Assembly (NCBI GenBank): GCA_009693435.1
Contig: SHXF01000064.1
Span: 1 to 24,519 of the forward strand
DNA: 24,519 nucleotides
Reading direction: 5' to 3'
Origin: Betaproteobacteria bacterium
Lineage (GTDB): Bacteria; Pseudomonadota; Gammaproteobacteria; Burkholderiales; SG8-39
Positions within the stretch are counted from its first letter, which is position 1. Each line of letters opens with the position of its first letter. The notes below the pieces were generated by a model, which saw only the letters and a program-made list of their open reading frames with translations, was not told the DNA's origin and did no database searches. This document shows, piece by piece, positions 1 to 7,272 of the stretch. Made by a program: the position numbers and the translations under genes.

Positions 1-194
1 GAGTGGTAGACATGGCGCGTCGCGCCGCAGGCGTCGCAGGTTTGCACGTGTCCGCCCAAGGCGGCGGTGCGACACGCGAGAATCGCGCGCCACACCTTCG
101 CCTTGGCACCTGACAAGGGATGGGCCGCCAGAAAAGCCGGCCCGTGACGGCGCAGCACCTCGGCCAAGCCCTTGCCGCGGGCGCAATCAACCAC
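1..194 (-). CDS. IS91-family transposase, N-terminal fragment (cut by window edge)
   Basis: The minus strand is open from about position 194 to the window edge. It encodes a protein whose N-terminus reads VVDCARGKGLAEVLRRHG, then LSGAKAKVWRAILACRTAAL, then GGHVQTCDACGATRHVYHS. The ACRTAALGGHV block followed by a C-x-x-C pair and R-x-x-Y-x-S is the N-terminal zinc-binding domain of IS91/IS801-type rolling-circle transposases (Pfam Zn_Tnp_IS91). The catalytic HUH/Y2-type domain would lie beyond position 1. I chose the GTG at 192-194; the frame stays open upstream to a TGA, so a slightly longer N-terminus is possible, but no ATG is present there. Whether the element is intact cannot be seen from here. 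Confidence 0.78.
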   Translation of the reverse strand, partial: MVDCARGKGLAEVLRRHGPAFLAAHPLSGAKAKVWRAILACRTAALGGHVQTCDACGATRHVYH

Positions 195-371
195 GTCGGC
201 GCGCTTACTGGGGCAGCGGGTCGAGCAAGTCCAGCGGCGAAGTGGTGCCGGTCACCCGAGCACGTGCCAGATGCACGCTACGGCGTGCCTGACAGTGCGG
301 CTGTTCCAGCGTAGGTATATTAATTTTTGACGAAAATGTCCCGTGGAATACCGCCGTTATCGGATTTGTTC
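195..371. other. IS91 upstream flank, possible terIS region
   Basis: This non-coding stretch lies between the transposase start and the amidase stub. It holds a perfect hairpin (GCACGC-TACG-GCGTGC, 273-288), a smaller one (ACAG/CTGT, 293-304) running into GTTC, and then an AT-rich patch at about 311-338. IS91 elements end upstream of the transposase in a hairpin-bearing terminus (terIS), so the element boundary may fall near 290-310. This is inference from position and structure, not a recognised terminus sequence. Confidence 0.3.
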
Positions 372-482
372 TCATAATTCTTCATAAATCTCAGGAATTG
401 GCACGCCCGGAGCATCGCCCCAGCGCCTGTCGATCAGTTGCACGCCGATCGGCAGCCCGTCATGTGTCGGTTTCTGTGGCAA
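372..482 (-). pseudogene. Amidase C-terminal remnant
   Basis: On the minus strand, ending at a TGA at 372-374, the reading frame gives THDGLPIGVQLIDRRWGDA and then PGVPIPEIYEEL. GLPIGVQL followed by a G/D-R-R-W-x-D motif is the near-C-terminal signature of amidase-signature (GatA-like) hydrolases. Only about 35 residues look like amidase. Upstream in the same frame the sequence loses all resemblance and then becomes the antisense of the neighbouring SBP gene, so the Ser-Ser-Lys catalytic core is gone. It is best read as a stub left by a deletion or rearrangement next to the IS91 copy. Confidence 0.62.
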
Positions 483-580
483 CGCGCTTGCGTGTGGTGT
501 TGCACCACGCTTCGACTCGACCGCTTTGACGGGGAAGGAACGCATCGCGGTCATGCACTGCCCGAATTGACGCGCCATCG

Positions 581-602
581 TAGGGCGCGGATTCATCGCG
601 CC
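581..602. repeat. Short palindromic intergenic repeat
   Basis: TAGGGCGCGGATTCATCGCGCC contains a 6-bp inverted repeat (GGCGCG/CGCGCC) around GATTCAT. Related debris follows at about 640-666, where GCGCCCTACGGCT- and GCGCCCTGCGG-like strings recur. Short GC-rich motifs of this type are scattered in many beta- and gammaproteobacterial intergenic regions. Positions 483-694 show nothing else that looks coding. Confidence 0.4.
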
Positions 603-694
603 ATGGTCGCGGGAAAACCACCAGTATTCGGCGCGCTGAAGCTGCGCCCTACGGCTGCGCCCTGCGGTAATCTTGGTTCGATTCGGTAATTGGT

Positions 695-1675
695 CTAGTC
701 GAGCTTTATGCCGGTCGCCTTGATGATGGGCGTCCAGCGCGCGGTTTCCTTGCGCATGAAGTCGGCGAATTCGGCGGGCGCGCTGCTCGCCGGCTCCAGA
801 CCGGCGGCAAGCACTTTTTCGCGCACGTCGGCAAAGGTGTAGATGCGCACGATCTCCTGATGCAGCTTGCCGAGGATGTCGGCCGGCGTGCCGGCTGGCG
901 CCACCATGCCGAGCCACACGGCTACGTCGAAACCGGGAATGTTGGCTTCGGTGGCAAACGGCGGCGTGCCGGGCAGCGCCGCGATCGGGCACGAGCCGGT
1001 GGTGGCGAGCACCCGGAACTTGCCGCTCTTCACATGCGGCACGCTGGAGGTGACGCCGTCGATGATGAAATTGACGTCGTTCGACAGCAGGCCCTGCACC
1101 GTGCCCGGGCTGCCCTTGTAGGGCACGTACACGATGTCTATGCCCGCCTGCCGCCGGATCAGCTCGCCGATCAGCTGCGTGGCGACCGTGCCGCCGCCGA
1201 AGTTGAGCTTGCCTGGATTGGCTCGCGCCTGTTGCAGCAGGTCCTGTATGGATTTGGGGCCTTTGACGGCATCGGTGACGACGATCACCGGGGAAGTGGC
1301 GACCAGCGAAATCGGTGCGAAGTCCTTGACCGGGTCGTAGGGTAGCTTGCTGATCAGTGTCTGGTTCATGACCAGCGTGGAGTCGATCGCCATCAGCAGC
1401 GTGTAGCCGTCGGGGGCGGCCTTGGCGACCGCTTCGGCCGCGAGGATGGTATTGGCGCCGGGACGATTCTCGACCAGCACCGGCTGCTTCCAGCCCTCGC
1501 TCATCTTCTGGCCGAGGATGCGCGCGAGCACGTCGGTGGGTCCGCCGGCGGGGAAGGGGATCACCATGCGGATGGAGCGCGTCGGATAAGCCTGCGCGGT
1601 TTGCGCAAACGCCTGGCCCGTGCAGGTCACGAACAGCGACGCCAGAACTACCGTCGTTGCGCTAAAACTTTTCAT
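695..1675 (-). CDS. Bug/TctC-family tripartite tricarboxylate transporter substrate-binding protein
   Basis: This is a 326-residue periplasmic solute-binding protein of the usual family length. A Sec signal peptide (residues 1-24, ending GQAFA before Q) is followed by the family's first signature, YPTRSIRMVIPFPAGGPTD (30-48). Next come the ligand-loop motif RPGANTI (about 71-77), APDGYTL, LPYDPVKDFAP (111-121) and VPYKGS (184-189). The ATG at 1673-1675 was chosen because GGAGGAGACATC precedes it and the signal peptide begins there; a longer frame upstream runs into repeats. It is the last gene of the minus-strand cluster, 182 bp below the HpaB-like gene. It is closely related to the SBP at 13520-14500 (shared DSTLVMNQ, SNDV, TSSVPH and KFRVL blocks), so the two are probably recent paralogues. 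The ligand is unknown; no TctA/TctB is present. Confidence 0.93.
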   Translation of the reverse strand: MKSFSATTVVLASLFVTCTGQAFAQTAQAYPTRSIRMVIPFPAGGPTDVLARILGQKMSEGWKQPVLVENRPGANTILAAEAVAKAAPDGYTLLMAIDSTLVMNQTLISKLPYDPVKDFAPISLVATSPVIVVTDAVKGPKSIQDLLQQARANPGKLNFGGGTVATQLIGELIRRQAGIDIVYVPYKGSPGTVQGLLSNDVNFIIDGVTSSVPHVKSGKFRVLATTGSCPIAALPGTPPFATEANIPGFDVAVWLGMVAPAGTPADILGKLHQEIVRIYTFADVREKVLAAGLEPASSAPAEFADFMRKETARWTPIIKATGIKLD

Positions 1676-1700
1676 GATGTCTCCTCCCGGGTTTGTCGAT

Positions 1701-1828
1701 TGGGGTGAGCATAGCGAACCCCAACGTCGGTGCATGCTACGGCACATCGTTGGGGTGCGCTGCGCTTACCCCAACCTGGGCCGCTACGCGAGTACGCGAC
1801 GTCGTCGGGGTGCGCTGCGCTCACCCCA
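1701..1828. repeat. Three REP-like palindromic repeats
   Basis: There are three copies of a GGGGTG...CACCCC-type palindrome, at 1701-1723, 1751-1773 and 1807-1828. The second and third share the core GGGGTGCGCTGCGCTTACCCC (third copy with TCACCCC). The first is diverged in the middle (AGCATAGCG). The third is followed by the tail TCCTACGAAT. Each can fold into a short hairpin. They fill the 182-bp spacer between the HpaB-like gene and the terminal SBP gene of the operon, leaving the SBP's own Shine-Dalgarno intact. Confidence 0.75.
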
Positions 1829-1857
1829 TCCTACGAATCTCACCCGCATCTATGCAT

Positions 1858-3339
1858 CTACGAATCGCCACCCGTCGCCGGCACTTCGACGTTCGCCAGC
1901 AGATCGTCGACGATGCCGTGAAAGCGCGCCCAGGGCGCCTCGCGGTCGCTCTGGTTGCGCACCACGATGGAATTGCCGGCGTAGAACTTCTCGTACAGCA
2001 TGTGGCGCCCGGCGAACTCGCTGCCGACGAGATCCCACACCAGCTTGTACAGCTTCAGCCGGTCGACCGCCGCGAGCGAGGGCGTTTTCCACCAGCGCTC
2101 GAAGCGGTCCTTCAACAGCGGGTTCGACAGCACGTCGATGCTGGCCGGCATCTGCAACACCGTGCCGCCGACCAGGGTGCGCATGATCTCGACGATCTCG
2201 CTGTGCGTTTCCTGGCACCAGTTGAGCGCGGCGTACATGTAGCGCCGGTTGTAGCAGGCATAGCCTTCGGGCCACGCTTCCCAGGCTTCGATCTGGCCGT
2301 TCACCATGCCGCCGATGGTCGCCTCCAGCGCCGCCAGCCGGCCCAGCGTCTCGCGCACACCGGCAATGCGGCTGATGCCGTTCGCTTCGCACAATCGGCT
2401 GGCCAAGCCGGTGATGAGGCCCATCTTGGCCCAGAAGCGCACGTTTGACTGGTGATTGGCATAGACGTTGGCCGGCGTCTGGATGTAGATGCCGCGCGAC
2501 ATCGCGCCGTTGTTGTGCACGAACACCCGCTCCCAGGGCACCTTCACCCGGTCGCACAGCATCACGCTGTCGGTCTCGTCGTAACGATAGCTCAACGGAT
2601 AATCGGCCTCGTGGCGTACCCCGCGCTCGTAGGGCTCGCGCGACCAGAACGACATGCCGGGCGTATTGATCGGCAGGGCGCAGGTGATGCTCTCCGCCTT
2701 GAACTTGTCTTCTATGGGGGTGAGGTTGCCGATCCAGACTTCGTCGGCGAAGACGCCGCCGGTGGCGAGCATCTTCATGCCCGAGATGAATACGCCGCCG
2801 TCGTCTTCGTCCACGACCCGCAGGCTCGGATCGTCCCGTTCCTGCCCGGGGAACAACTGCGCGTCGCGCAGCCCGGTCGGCGGAATGGTGGCGAAGCACA
2901 GGTGTATGTCGTTGTTGCGCGCGTACTCGTAGTAGCGCAGCAGGTTCTCGCCGAAACCCTGCTGCACCTGGTCGAGCACCGATGCGTTCATCGCCAGACC
3001 CGTAACCATGCCGGCAACGTGATCCGGCGAGCGGCCAAACAGGCCGTAGGTGTTGTCGGCAATCGCCTTCAGCGCGTGCGTGCGCCGCGCCAGGTCGTCG
3101 CGGTTACGGCAGCGCAGCCAGTAGAGGCTGTAGCGCTCCGCGTCCGGCGCGTCGCTCTCGGCAAAGGAAAACAAATCGCGTTGCGACGGATCCGCTTTCA
3201 GGTCGAACAGGCCGGCGATGGTTTGCGCGCCATGGCGAAACGCGGGATGAGTCGTGACATCGTCGATTTTTTCCGCGCCCACGTAAATCACGCGCCCGTC
3301 CCGCAGGCGTTCCAGCTTTTGCGCTCCGTTCAACAGCAT
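1858..3339 (-). CDS. HpaB-family FADH2-dependent monooxygenase, oxygenase component
   Basis: This 493-residue protein matches 4-hydroxyphenylacetate 3-monooxygenase (HpaB) along its length. The N-terminus has L(R)DGRVIYV...DDVTTHPAFR (about 13-35), the family's usual opening. NTYGLFGRSPDHVAG (96-110), GMKMLATGGVFADEVWIG, DRVKVPWERVFVH and a C-terminal VWDLVGSEFAGRHMLYE block follow. The family hydroxylates phenols using FADH2 supplied by a separate HpaC reductase, which is not in this window. Oddity: E. coli HpaB has an N-H-A-I-V-N-P-P motif whose His lies in the phenol pocket, and here the equivalent stretch reads CFATIPPTG with Phe149 in place of His. Substrate or even reaction may therefore differ. 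AAAGGAAA precedes the ATG. The gene sits 45 bp below an SBP gene in the same operon. Confidence 0.88.
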   Translation of the reverse strand: MLLNGAQKLERLRDGRVIYVGAEKIDDVTTHPAFRHGAQTIAGLFDLKADPSQRDLFSFAESDAPDAERYSLYWLRCRNRDDLARRTHALKAIADNTYGLFGRSPDHVAGMVTGLAMNASVLDQVQQGFGENLLRYYEYARNNDIHLCFATIPPTGLRDAQLFPGQERDDPSLRVVDEDDGGVFISGMKMLATGGVFADEVWIGNLTPIEDKFKAESITCALPINTPGMSFWSREPYERGVRHEADYPLSYRYDETDSVMLCDRVKVPWERVFVHNNGAMSRGIYIQTPANVYANHQSNVRFWAKMGLITGLASRLCEANGISRIAGVRETLGRLAALEATIGGMVNGQIEAWEAWPEGYACYNRRYMYAALNWCQETHSEIVEIMRTLVGGTVLQMPASIDVLSNPLLKDRFERWWKTPSLAAVDRLKLYKLVWDLVGSEFAGRHMLYEKFYAGNSIVVRNQSDREAPWARFHGIVDDLLANVEVPATGGDS

Positions 3340-3384
3340 GCTGCGGTTTCCTTTCCGCGCTGCGGAGGGCTATTCCAGTGTGTG

Positions 3385-4353
3385 CTATTCGACCTTCAAT
3401 CCGATGTCGCGGATGACCTTGCCCCATTTCGCCGTTTCCGAGCGGATGTGGGCGGCCAGGTCCTCGGGCGTGCCGGCCGTGGGTTCGATGCCTGTGGCGG
3501 CCAGGCGTTCGCGGGTGTCGGGCAGTTTCATGATGCGACTCAACTCACTGTTCAGCTTGAGCACGACGTCGCGCGGCGTGCCGGCCGGCACCACGATCGA
3601 TTGCCACACCGACACGTCGTAGCCCGGCAGAGTCTCGGAAATGCTCGGGATCTCCGGTGCCGTCGCCAGGCGCTTTGCGCCCATCACGCCGAGAATTTTC
3701 ACCTTGCCCTGGCGCCAGTGCGGCAGCACCGTCGCCGCGCCTTCGAACGAGAGCGGTATCTCGCCCGCGATCACGGCGATGCTGCTGGTATTGCCGCCCT
3801 TGTAGAACACCGGGGTCATCTTGATGCCGGCCATGCTGCCGAGCAGTTCGCCGCCGACGTGCATGGTGAGGATGCCGGTGCCGAAATTCAGCGATCCCGG
3901 CGGCCGCGATTTCGCCAACGCGATCAGCTCGCCGATGTTACTCGCGGGGAAGGAGGGATGGGCCACCAGCACCGCCGGCACGATGGCAATCAACGACACC
4001 GGCGCGAAGTCCTTGATGGGATCGTAGGGGAGCTTGGTGTACATCGCTGGATTCATGGTCAGGGTGGAGTCGATGGCCATGAGGATCGTATAGCCGTCGG
4101 GCGCCGCCTTCGCGCCCATCTCGGCGGCGATGATGGTGTTGGCGCCGGGCCGGTTGTCGACGATCACCTGCTGGCCGAATCCCTCGCTCATTCGCTGGGC
4201 GATGATGCGCGCGAGGATGTCGGCCGGCCCGCCGGGCGGGAAAGGCACGAGCAGGCGGATCGCTCGGGTGGGGTATTGCTGGGCCAGGGCGGTGCCGCCT
4301 GCCGTGGCGAGGGCGAGCAGCATGGCACAGAGACAGCGCGGAACGAATTTCAT
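3385..4353 (-). CDS. Bug/TctC-family substrate-binding protein
   Basis: This is a 322-residue SBP with a signal peptide (residues 1-24, GGTALA before QQ). It has YPTRAIRLLVPFPPGGPAD (27-45), NRPGANTIIAA, APDGYTILMAIDSTLTMNP and KLPYDPIKDFAPVSLIA. One variant stands out: the usual VPYKG motif is VFYKGGNTSS here, so the ligand loop is altered. The start is set by AAGGAGGAAACACC immediately before the ATG at 4351-4353. It lies between the racemase-like gene (33 bp upstream) and the HpaB-like gene (45 bp downstream), so co-transcription is very likely. It probably binds a small carboxylate in the periplasm for a permease encoded elsewhere; the ligand is unknown. Confidence 0.93.
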   Translation of the reverse strand: MKFVPRCLCAMLLALATAGGTALAQQYPTRAIRLLVPFPPGGPADILARIIAQRMSEGFGQQVIVDNRPGANTIIAAEMGAKAAPDGYTILMAIDSTLTMNPAMYTKLPYDPIKDFAPVSLIAIVPAVLVAHPSFPASNIGELIALAKSRPPGSLNFGTGILTMHVGGELLGSMAGIKMTPVFYKGGNTSSIAVIAGEIPLSFEGAATVLPHWRQGKVKILGVMGAKRLATAPEIPSISETLPGYDVSVWQSIVVPAGTPRDVVLKLNSELSRIMKLPDTRERLAATGIEPTAGTPEDLAAHIRSETAKWGKVIRDIGLKVE

Positions 4354-4386
4354 GGTGTTTCCTCCTTGATGAAGTGAAGCGATGGA

Positions 4387-5109
4387 TCAGTGCGTTGAGA
4401 GCAGGCTGCCGAAACCCTGCACCTTGTCGGCTATGCCGAGCTTTCGCAGGCAATGCCACGCCGCCGCGGTGTTGCTGGTGACGACGGGACGGCCGAGTTC
4501 GCGCTCCAGGTCTTCGGCGACGTCGGCGGCGCGCACCGTGGTGCAGCTCATCAGGTAGGCGTCGGCGCTGTCATCGCGATGTTCCTTCGCGAACGCTATC
4601 CAGCGCTCGGGGGTCACGCCCATCATCGCGTTGGCGTCGACGCAGTCCAGTCCCGCCAGGCCGATGATGTCGAAGCCGAAGGCGCGCAGGAAAGTCGCCT
4701 CGCGCTCGTTGATGTGCTGCTGGTAGGGGGAGATCATCACGATGCGTTTCGCCGCGAAGGCGCGCAGCGCCGCCACGATGGCCCCGGAGGTGGCCGCCAC
4801 CGGCTTGCCGCTGGCGCGCCCGATACGCTCGATGATCGATTTCTCCAGCGACTCGCTGTGGGTGGATACCGCGGTGCAGTGAAACAGCACCAGGTCCGCG
4901 CCGGCGTCCGTCACCAGCCCGGCGGCGGCCTCCACGCCTTCGGCGACGCTGAGCAATTCCTTTTCCGAACTGCCGGTGAGGCGGATGCGCGTGGTGTGCA
5001 CCGACACGCCCTTGGGCATCATCGCGTGGAACTGCGGTTCCGCCGCCTGGTTGCCCGATGCGAGCAGCATGCCGATGCGGGCGCGCTCGCCGTAATTGCT
5101 GGGTGTCAT
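4387..5109 (-). CDS. Asp/Glu racemase superfamily protein, maleate isomerase/arylmalonate decarboxylase-like
   Basis: This 240-residue protein has the two-fold Rossmann-like layout of the maleate cis-trans isomerase/arylmalonate decarboxylase (AMDase) family. The opening is RIGMLLASGNQAAEPQF (11-27). The first catalytic Cys lies in LFHCTAVSTHS (Cys78) and the second in YLMSCTTVRAADV (Cys189), followed by GRPVVTSNTAAAWHCLRKLG. AMDase keeps only the second Cys. Both are present here, which fits an isomerase or racemase rather than a decarboxylase. GGGAGGATCAGC precedes the ATG. It is 48 bp below hyuB and 33 bp above an SBP gene, so it belongs to the hyuAB operon. A hydantoin/amino-acid racemase or maleate isomerase role beside HyuAB is plausible; the substrate is not determinable. 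Confidence 0.85.
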   Translation of the reverse strand: MTPSNYGERARIGMLLASGNQAAEPQFHAMMPKGVSVHTTRIRLTGSSEKELLSVAEGVEAAAGLVTDAGADLVLFHCTAVSTHSESLEKSIIERIGRASGKPVAATSGAIVAALRAFAAKRIVMISPYQQHINEREATFLRAFGFDIIGLAGLDCVDANAMMGVTPERWIAFAKEHRDDSADAYLMSCTTVRAADVAEDLERELGRPVVTSNTAAAWHCLRKLGIADKVQGFGSLLSTH

Positions 5110-5157
5110 GCTGATCCTCCCTTTCGTTGGCCTGCCGGCTTGTCTGGCTTGCCTGGC

Positions 5158-7179
5158 CTAGGCCGCTTTGGACAACGCTGAACCCAGGCGCAGCGAACTC
5201 TTTTCCAGGTGCTTCTTCAGCTCCGCCCACAGCCCGGCCAGTGCCGCGGCGTCGGTGGTCTTGCCCTCGGTGCGCCGCTTTTCCATGGCGCGCCATAGCC
5301 GGCCGCGCGCTTCGTAGCGCAGTGGCTGCGGCAGCGAGAAGAGCAACGCGCTGAACGCTGCGCTGACTGGCGCATTCCACAGTTGCTCGTAACGATCGCG
5401 CGCTTCGCCCAGGGTATGCAGGGCGGGCGACGCGGCGCGCGGGCGCGAGCCGCGCAGCTTCGCGGTGGCGGGCGCGTCCAGCGTGCCGTTGCGCACCACC
5501 ACGCCATAATCGCGCTCCGCGCCGGCGATACTGACAAAACCGTTCAACACATCGTCCAGCACGCGGTGCGCGTCGCGCCCGAGCGGATCGCCGTAGCCGC
5601 CGCCGCCTGCCGTCGACAATCGCACCGTGTCGCCGATGGTGGCGCGCAGCGCATCGGCCTTGGCGATCACCTCGAAGCGCTCGGCCCCGGCGCGCTTCAC
5701 TTCGATCAGTCCGTTGGCGCCGCACCCGCCGCCCAGCAAGCCCCAGGGCTGGAAGCGCAGCCGCTCCATGCCACGGGCGATGATGACGCAGTCAGGCGCC
5801 AGCACTTCGAACTCGAACACGATGCCGCAGCCGCCGCGGAACTCGCCCGCACCGGCGGAGTCGGCGCGCAGTGCGTACTGCAGCACGCGCGTGGAGGACT
5901 TGCTCTCCACCGCCTCCAGCGGATTGTTGCGCAGGTTCGCGATGTCCACCACGTCGCGCGCGTGCAGTCCGTCGGCCATGACGCAGCCGCCGGTGCCGCC
6001 GGAGAGCGGTTCCAGCACGTTGACTTCCACGCCGCGCCCGCTCGCGCTCGGCTCGGCGAAGACGATGGGCACGATGGTGCCCGACCCCGCCGCCGGTATG
6101 TACTCCGGCAGCGCCTGGGCGAGAGCCCCCATCACCGCGTCCTGCAGGCGCACGCCCATGGTGGTCCGCAGGCCGATCGCCGCCGGGAACACGCAGTTCA
6201 CCACCGAGCCCTCGGGCGCCGTTACCGACACCGGGCGCATCATGCCGGCGTTGAACGGCATGTCCGGCTCCATGGTCATGAACACCGATATCAGCTTGTA
6301 GATGAGCCAGGGGTGCGGCTTGCCGGCCGAGTAGAGATTGAACGCCGATTTCAGCTGCGGATCGGTGCCGGTGAAATCGAAGTGCATGGCGTCGCCTTTG
6401 ACCGTGATCGCCACGGCGAGCCGCACCGGCACTTCGCTCGCGACATCGTCGTCCAGGTAGTCGTGGAAGCGGTAGGTGCCCTCCGGAATGCGGCGTATCA
6501 CCGCGCGCGCCCGGGTTTCGCTGTAGGCGAGGCAGTCATCCATCGCCGACTGAAAATCCGCGAGGCCATAGCGCTCGATCAGCTCGTGCACGCGGCGCTC
6601 GCCCACCCGCAGCGCCGTGATCATGGCGCGCAGGTCGCCCCAGTTGTCGGCCGGCACGCGCACGTTGTTCATGATCAGTTTCAGCACGTCGTCGTTCGGC
6701 ACGTCTTTCCTGTACAGCTTGATCGGCGGTATGCGTATGCCTTCCTGGAACACTTCGTAATTGGAGGGCGTGAGGCTGCCTGCGACATTGCCGCCGACAT
6801 CGGTGGAATGCACGTAAGCGAAGGTGAAGCACACCAGCTTGCCCTGGTGGAACACCGGGCGGAACAGGTTTACGTCGGGCAGGTGCGAGGACAATGCCCC
6901 CGAGGTGTAGGGATCGTTGGTGATGACGATGTCGCCCTCGTCGTAGCTGTCGAAGCTGCGAAATGCGTCCGCCATGTCCAGGTTGATGAACATGGTGATG
7001 CCTATGCCCTTGGGGTAGCCGAAGATCTCCCCCGCGGGCGTGACCAGCGCCACGCCCAGGTCGGCGGTTTCATTGACGAAGGCGGTGTAGCCGGTGCGCT
7101 GCACCGAGTAGCCCATTTCCTCGGCCACCGAGCGGAAGCGCTGCATCAGCATTTCGAGCACGATCGGATTGGTTTTCAT
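5158..7179 (-). CDS. hyuB: Hydantoinase B/oxoprolinase family subunit (HyuB-like)
   Basis: This 673-residue protein belongs to the HyuB family (N-methylhydantoinase B, C-terminal part of 5-oxoprolinase, acetone carboxylase alpha). It begins NPIVLEMLMQRFRSVAEEMG, the canonical N-terminus. Probable metal-site motifs follow: NDPYTSGALSSHLPDV (88-103, His99/Asp102) and AYVHSTDVGG (121-130, His124/Asp127). The conserved NNVRVPADNWGDLRA, a DFTGTDPQ segment and GGGGYGDPLGRD near the C-terminus are also present. HyuB works with HyuA in ATP-dependent opening of cyclic amides or carboxylation of ketones. The ATG at 7177-7179 has CGGAGCATTCC in front. Normally hyuA and hyuB abut; here 772 bp of repeats separate them. 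The last ~100 residues are low-complexity, Ala/Arg-rich and poorly conserved in the family. Confidence 0.93.
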   Translation of the reverse strand: MKTNPIVLEMLMQRFRSVAEEMGYSVQRTGYTAFVNETADLGVALVTPAGEIFGYPKGIGITMFINLDMADAFRSFDSYDEGDIVITNDPYTSGALSSHLPDVNLFRPVFHQGKLVCFTFAYVHSTDVGGNVAGSLTPSNYEVFQEGIRIPPIKLYRKDVPNDDVLKLIMNNVRVPADNWGDLRAMITALRVGERRVHELIERYGLADFQSAMDDCLAYSETRARAVIRRIPEGTYRFHDYLDDDVASEVPVRLAVAITVKGDAMHFDFTGTDPQLKSAFNLYSAGKPHPWLIYKLISVFMTMEPDMPFNAGMMRPVSVTAPEGSVVNCVFPAAIGLRTTMGVRLQDAVMGALAQALPEYIPAAGSGTIVPIVFAEPSASGRGVEVNVLEPLSGGTGGCVMADGLHARDVVDIANLRNNPLEAVESKSSTRVLQYALRADSAGAGEFRGGCGIVFEFEVLAPDCVIIARGMERLRFQPWGLLGGGCGANGLIEVKRAGAERFEVIAKADALRATIGDTVRLSTAGGGGYGDPLGRDAHRVLDDVLNGFVSIAGAERDYGVVVRNGTLDAPATAKLRGSRPRAASPALHTLGEARDRYEQLWNAPVSAAFSALLFSLPQPLRYEARGRLWRAMEKRRTEGKTTDAAALAGLWAELKKHLEKSSLRLGSALSKAA

Positions 7180-7217
7180 GGAATGCTCCGCTGGTTTGCA
7201 TTGGGTCGGAATTGAAT

Positions 7218-7249
7218 GATGCCGTTACTCCCGGCGGGAGTGTGGCATC
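7218..7249. repeat. Stand-alone long hairpin upstream of hyuB
   Basis: An inverted repeat has outer arms GATGCC/GGCATC and a perfect inner stem ACTCCCG-G-CGGGAGT. It lies 39 bp above the hyuB start and just below the tandem array. Its core resembles the array's own palindrome, so it may be a diverged remnant. In the hyuA-to-hyuB transcript it would form a stable stem; there is no following T-run in the transcribed direction, so it is not a clear terminator. Confidence 0.55.
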
Positions 7250-7272
7250 CCTTTCGGAATTCTTTCGGCGCG

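Noticed and set aside
372..992. Full 206-codon minus frame as a gene
   Set aside because: Only the last ~35 residues look like amidase; the rest is out-of-frame SBP sequence. It is reported as a pseudogene stub instead.
2452..4377. 641-codon plus-strand open frame, and similar long plus-strand frames opposite hyuB and hyuA
   Set aside because: They are antisense to clear family members with good ribosome-binding sites. Their composition (His/Arg/Gly/Ala-rich) is the usual mirror of GC-rich coding sequence.
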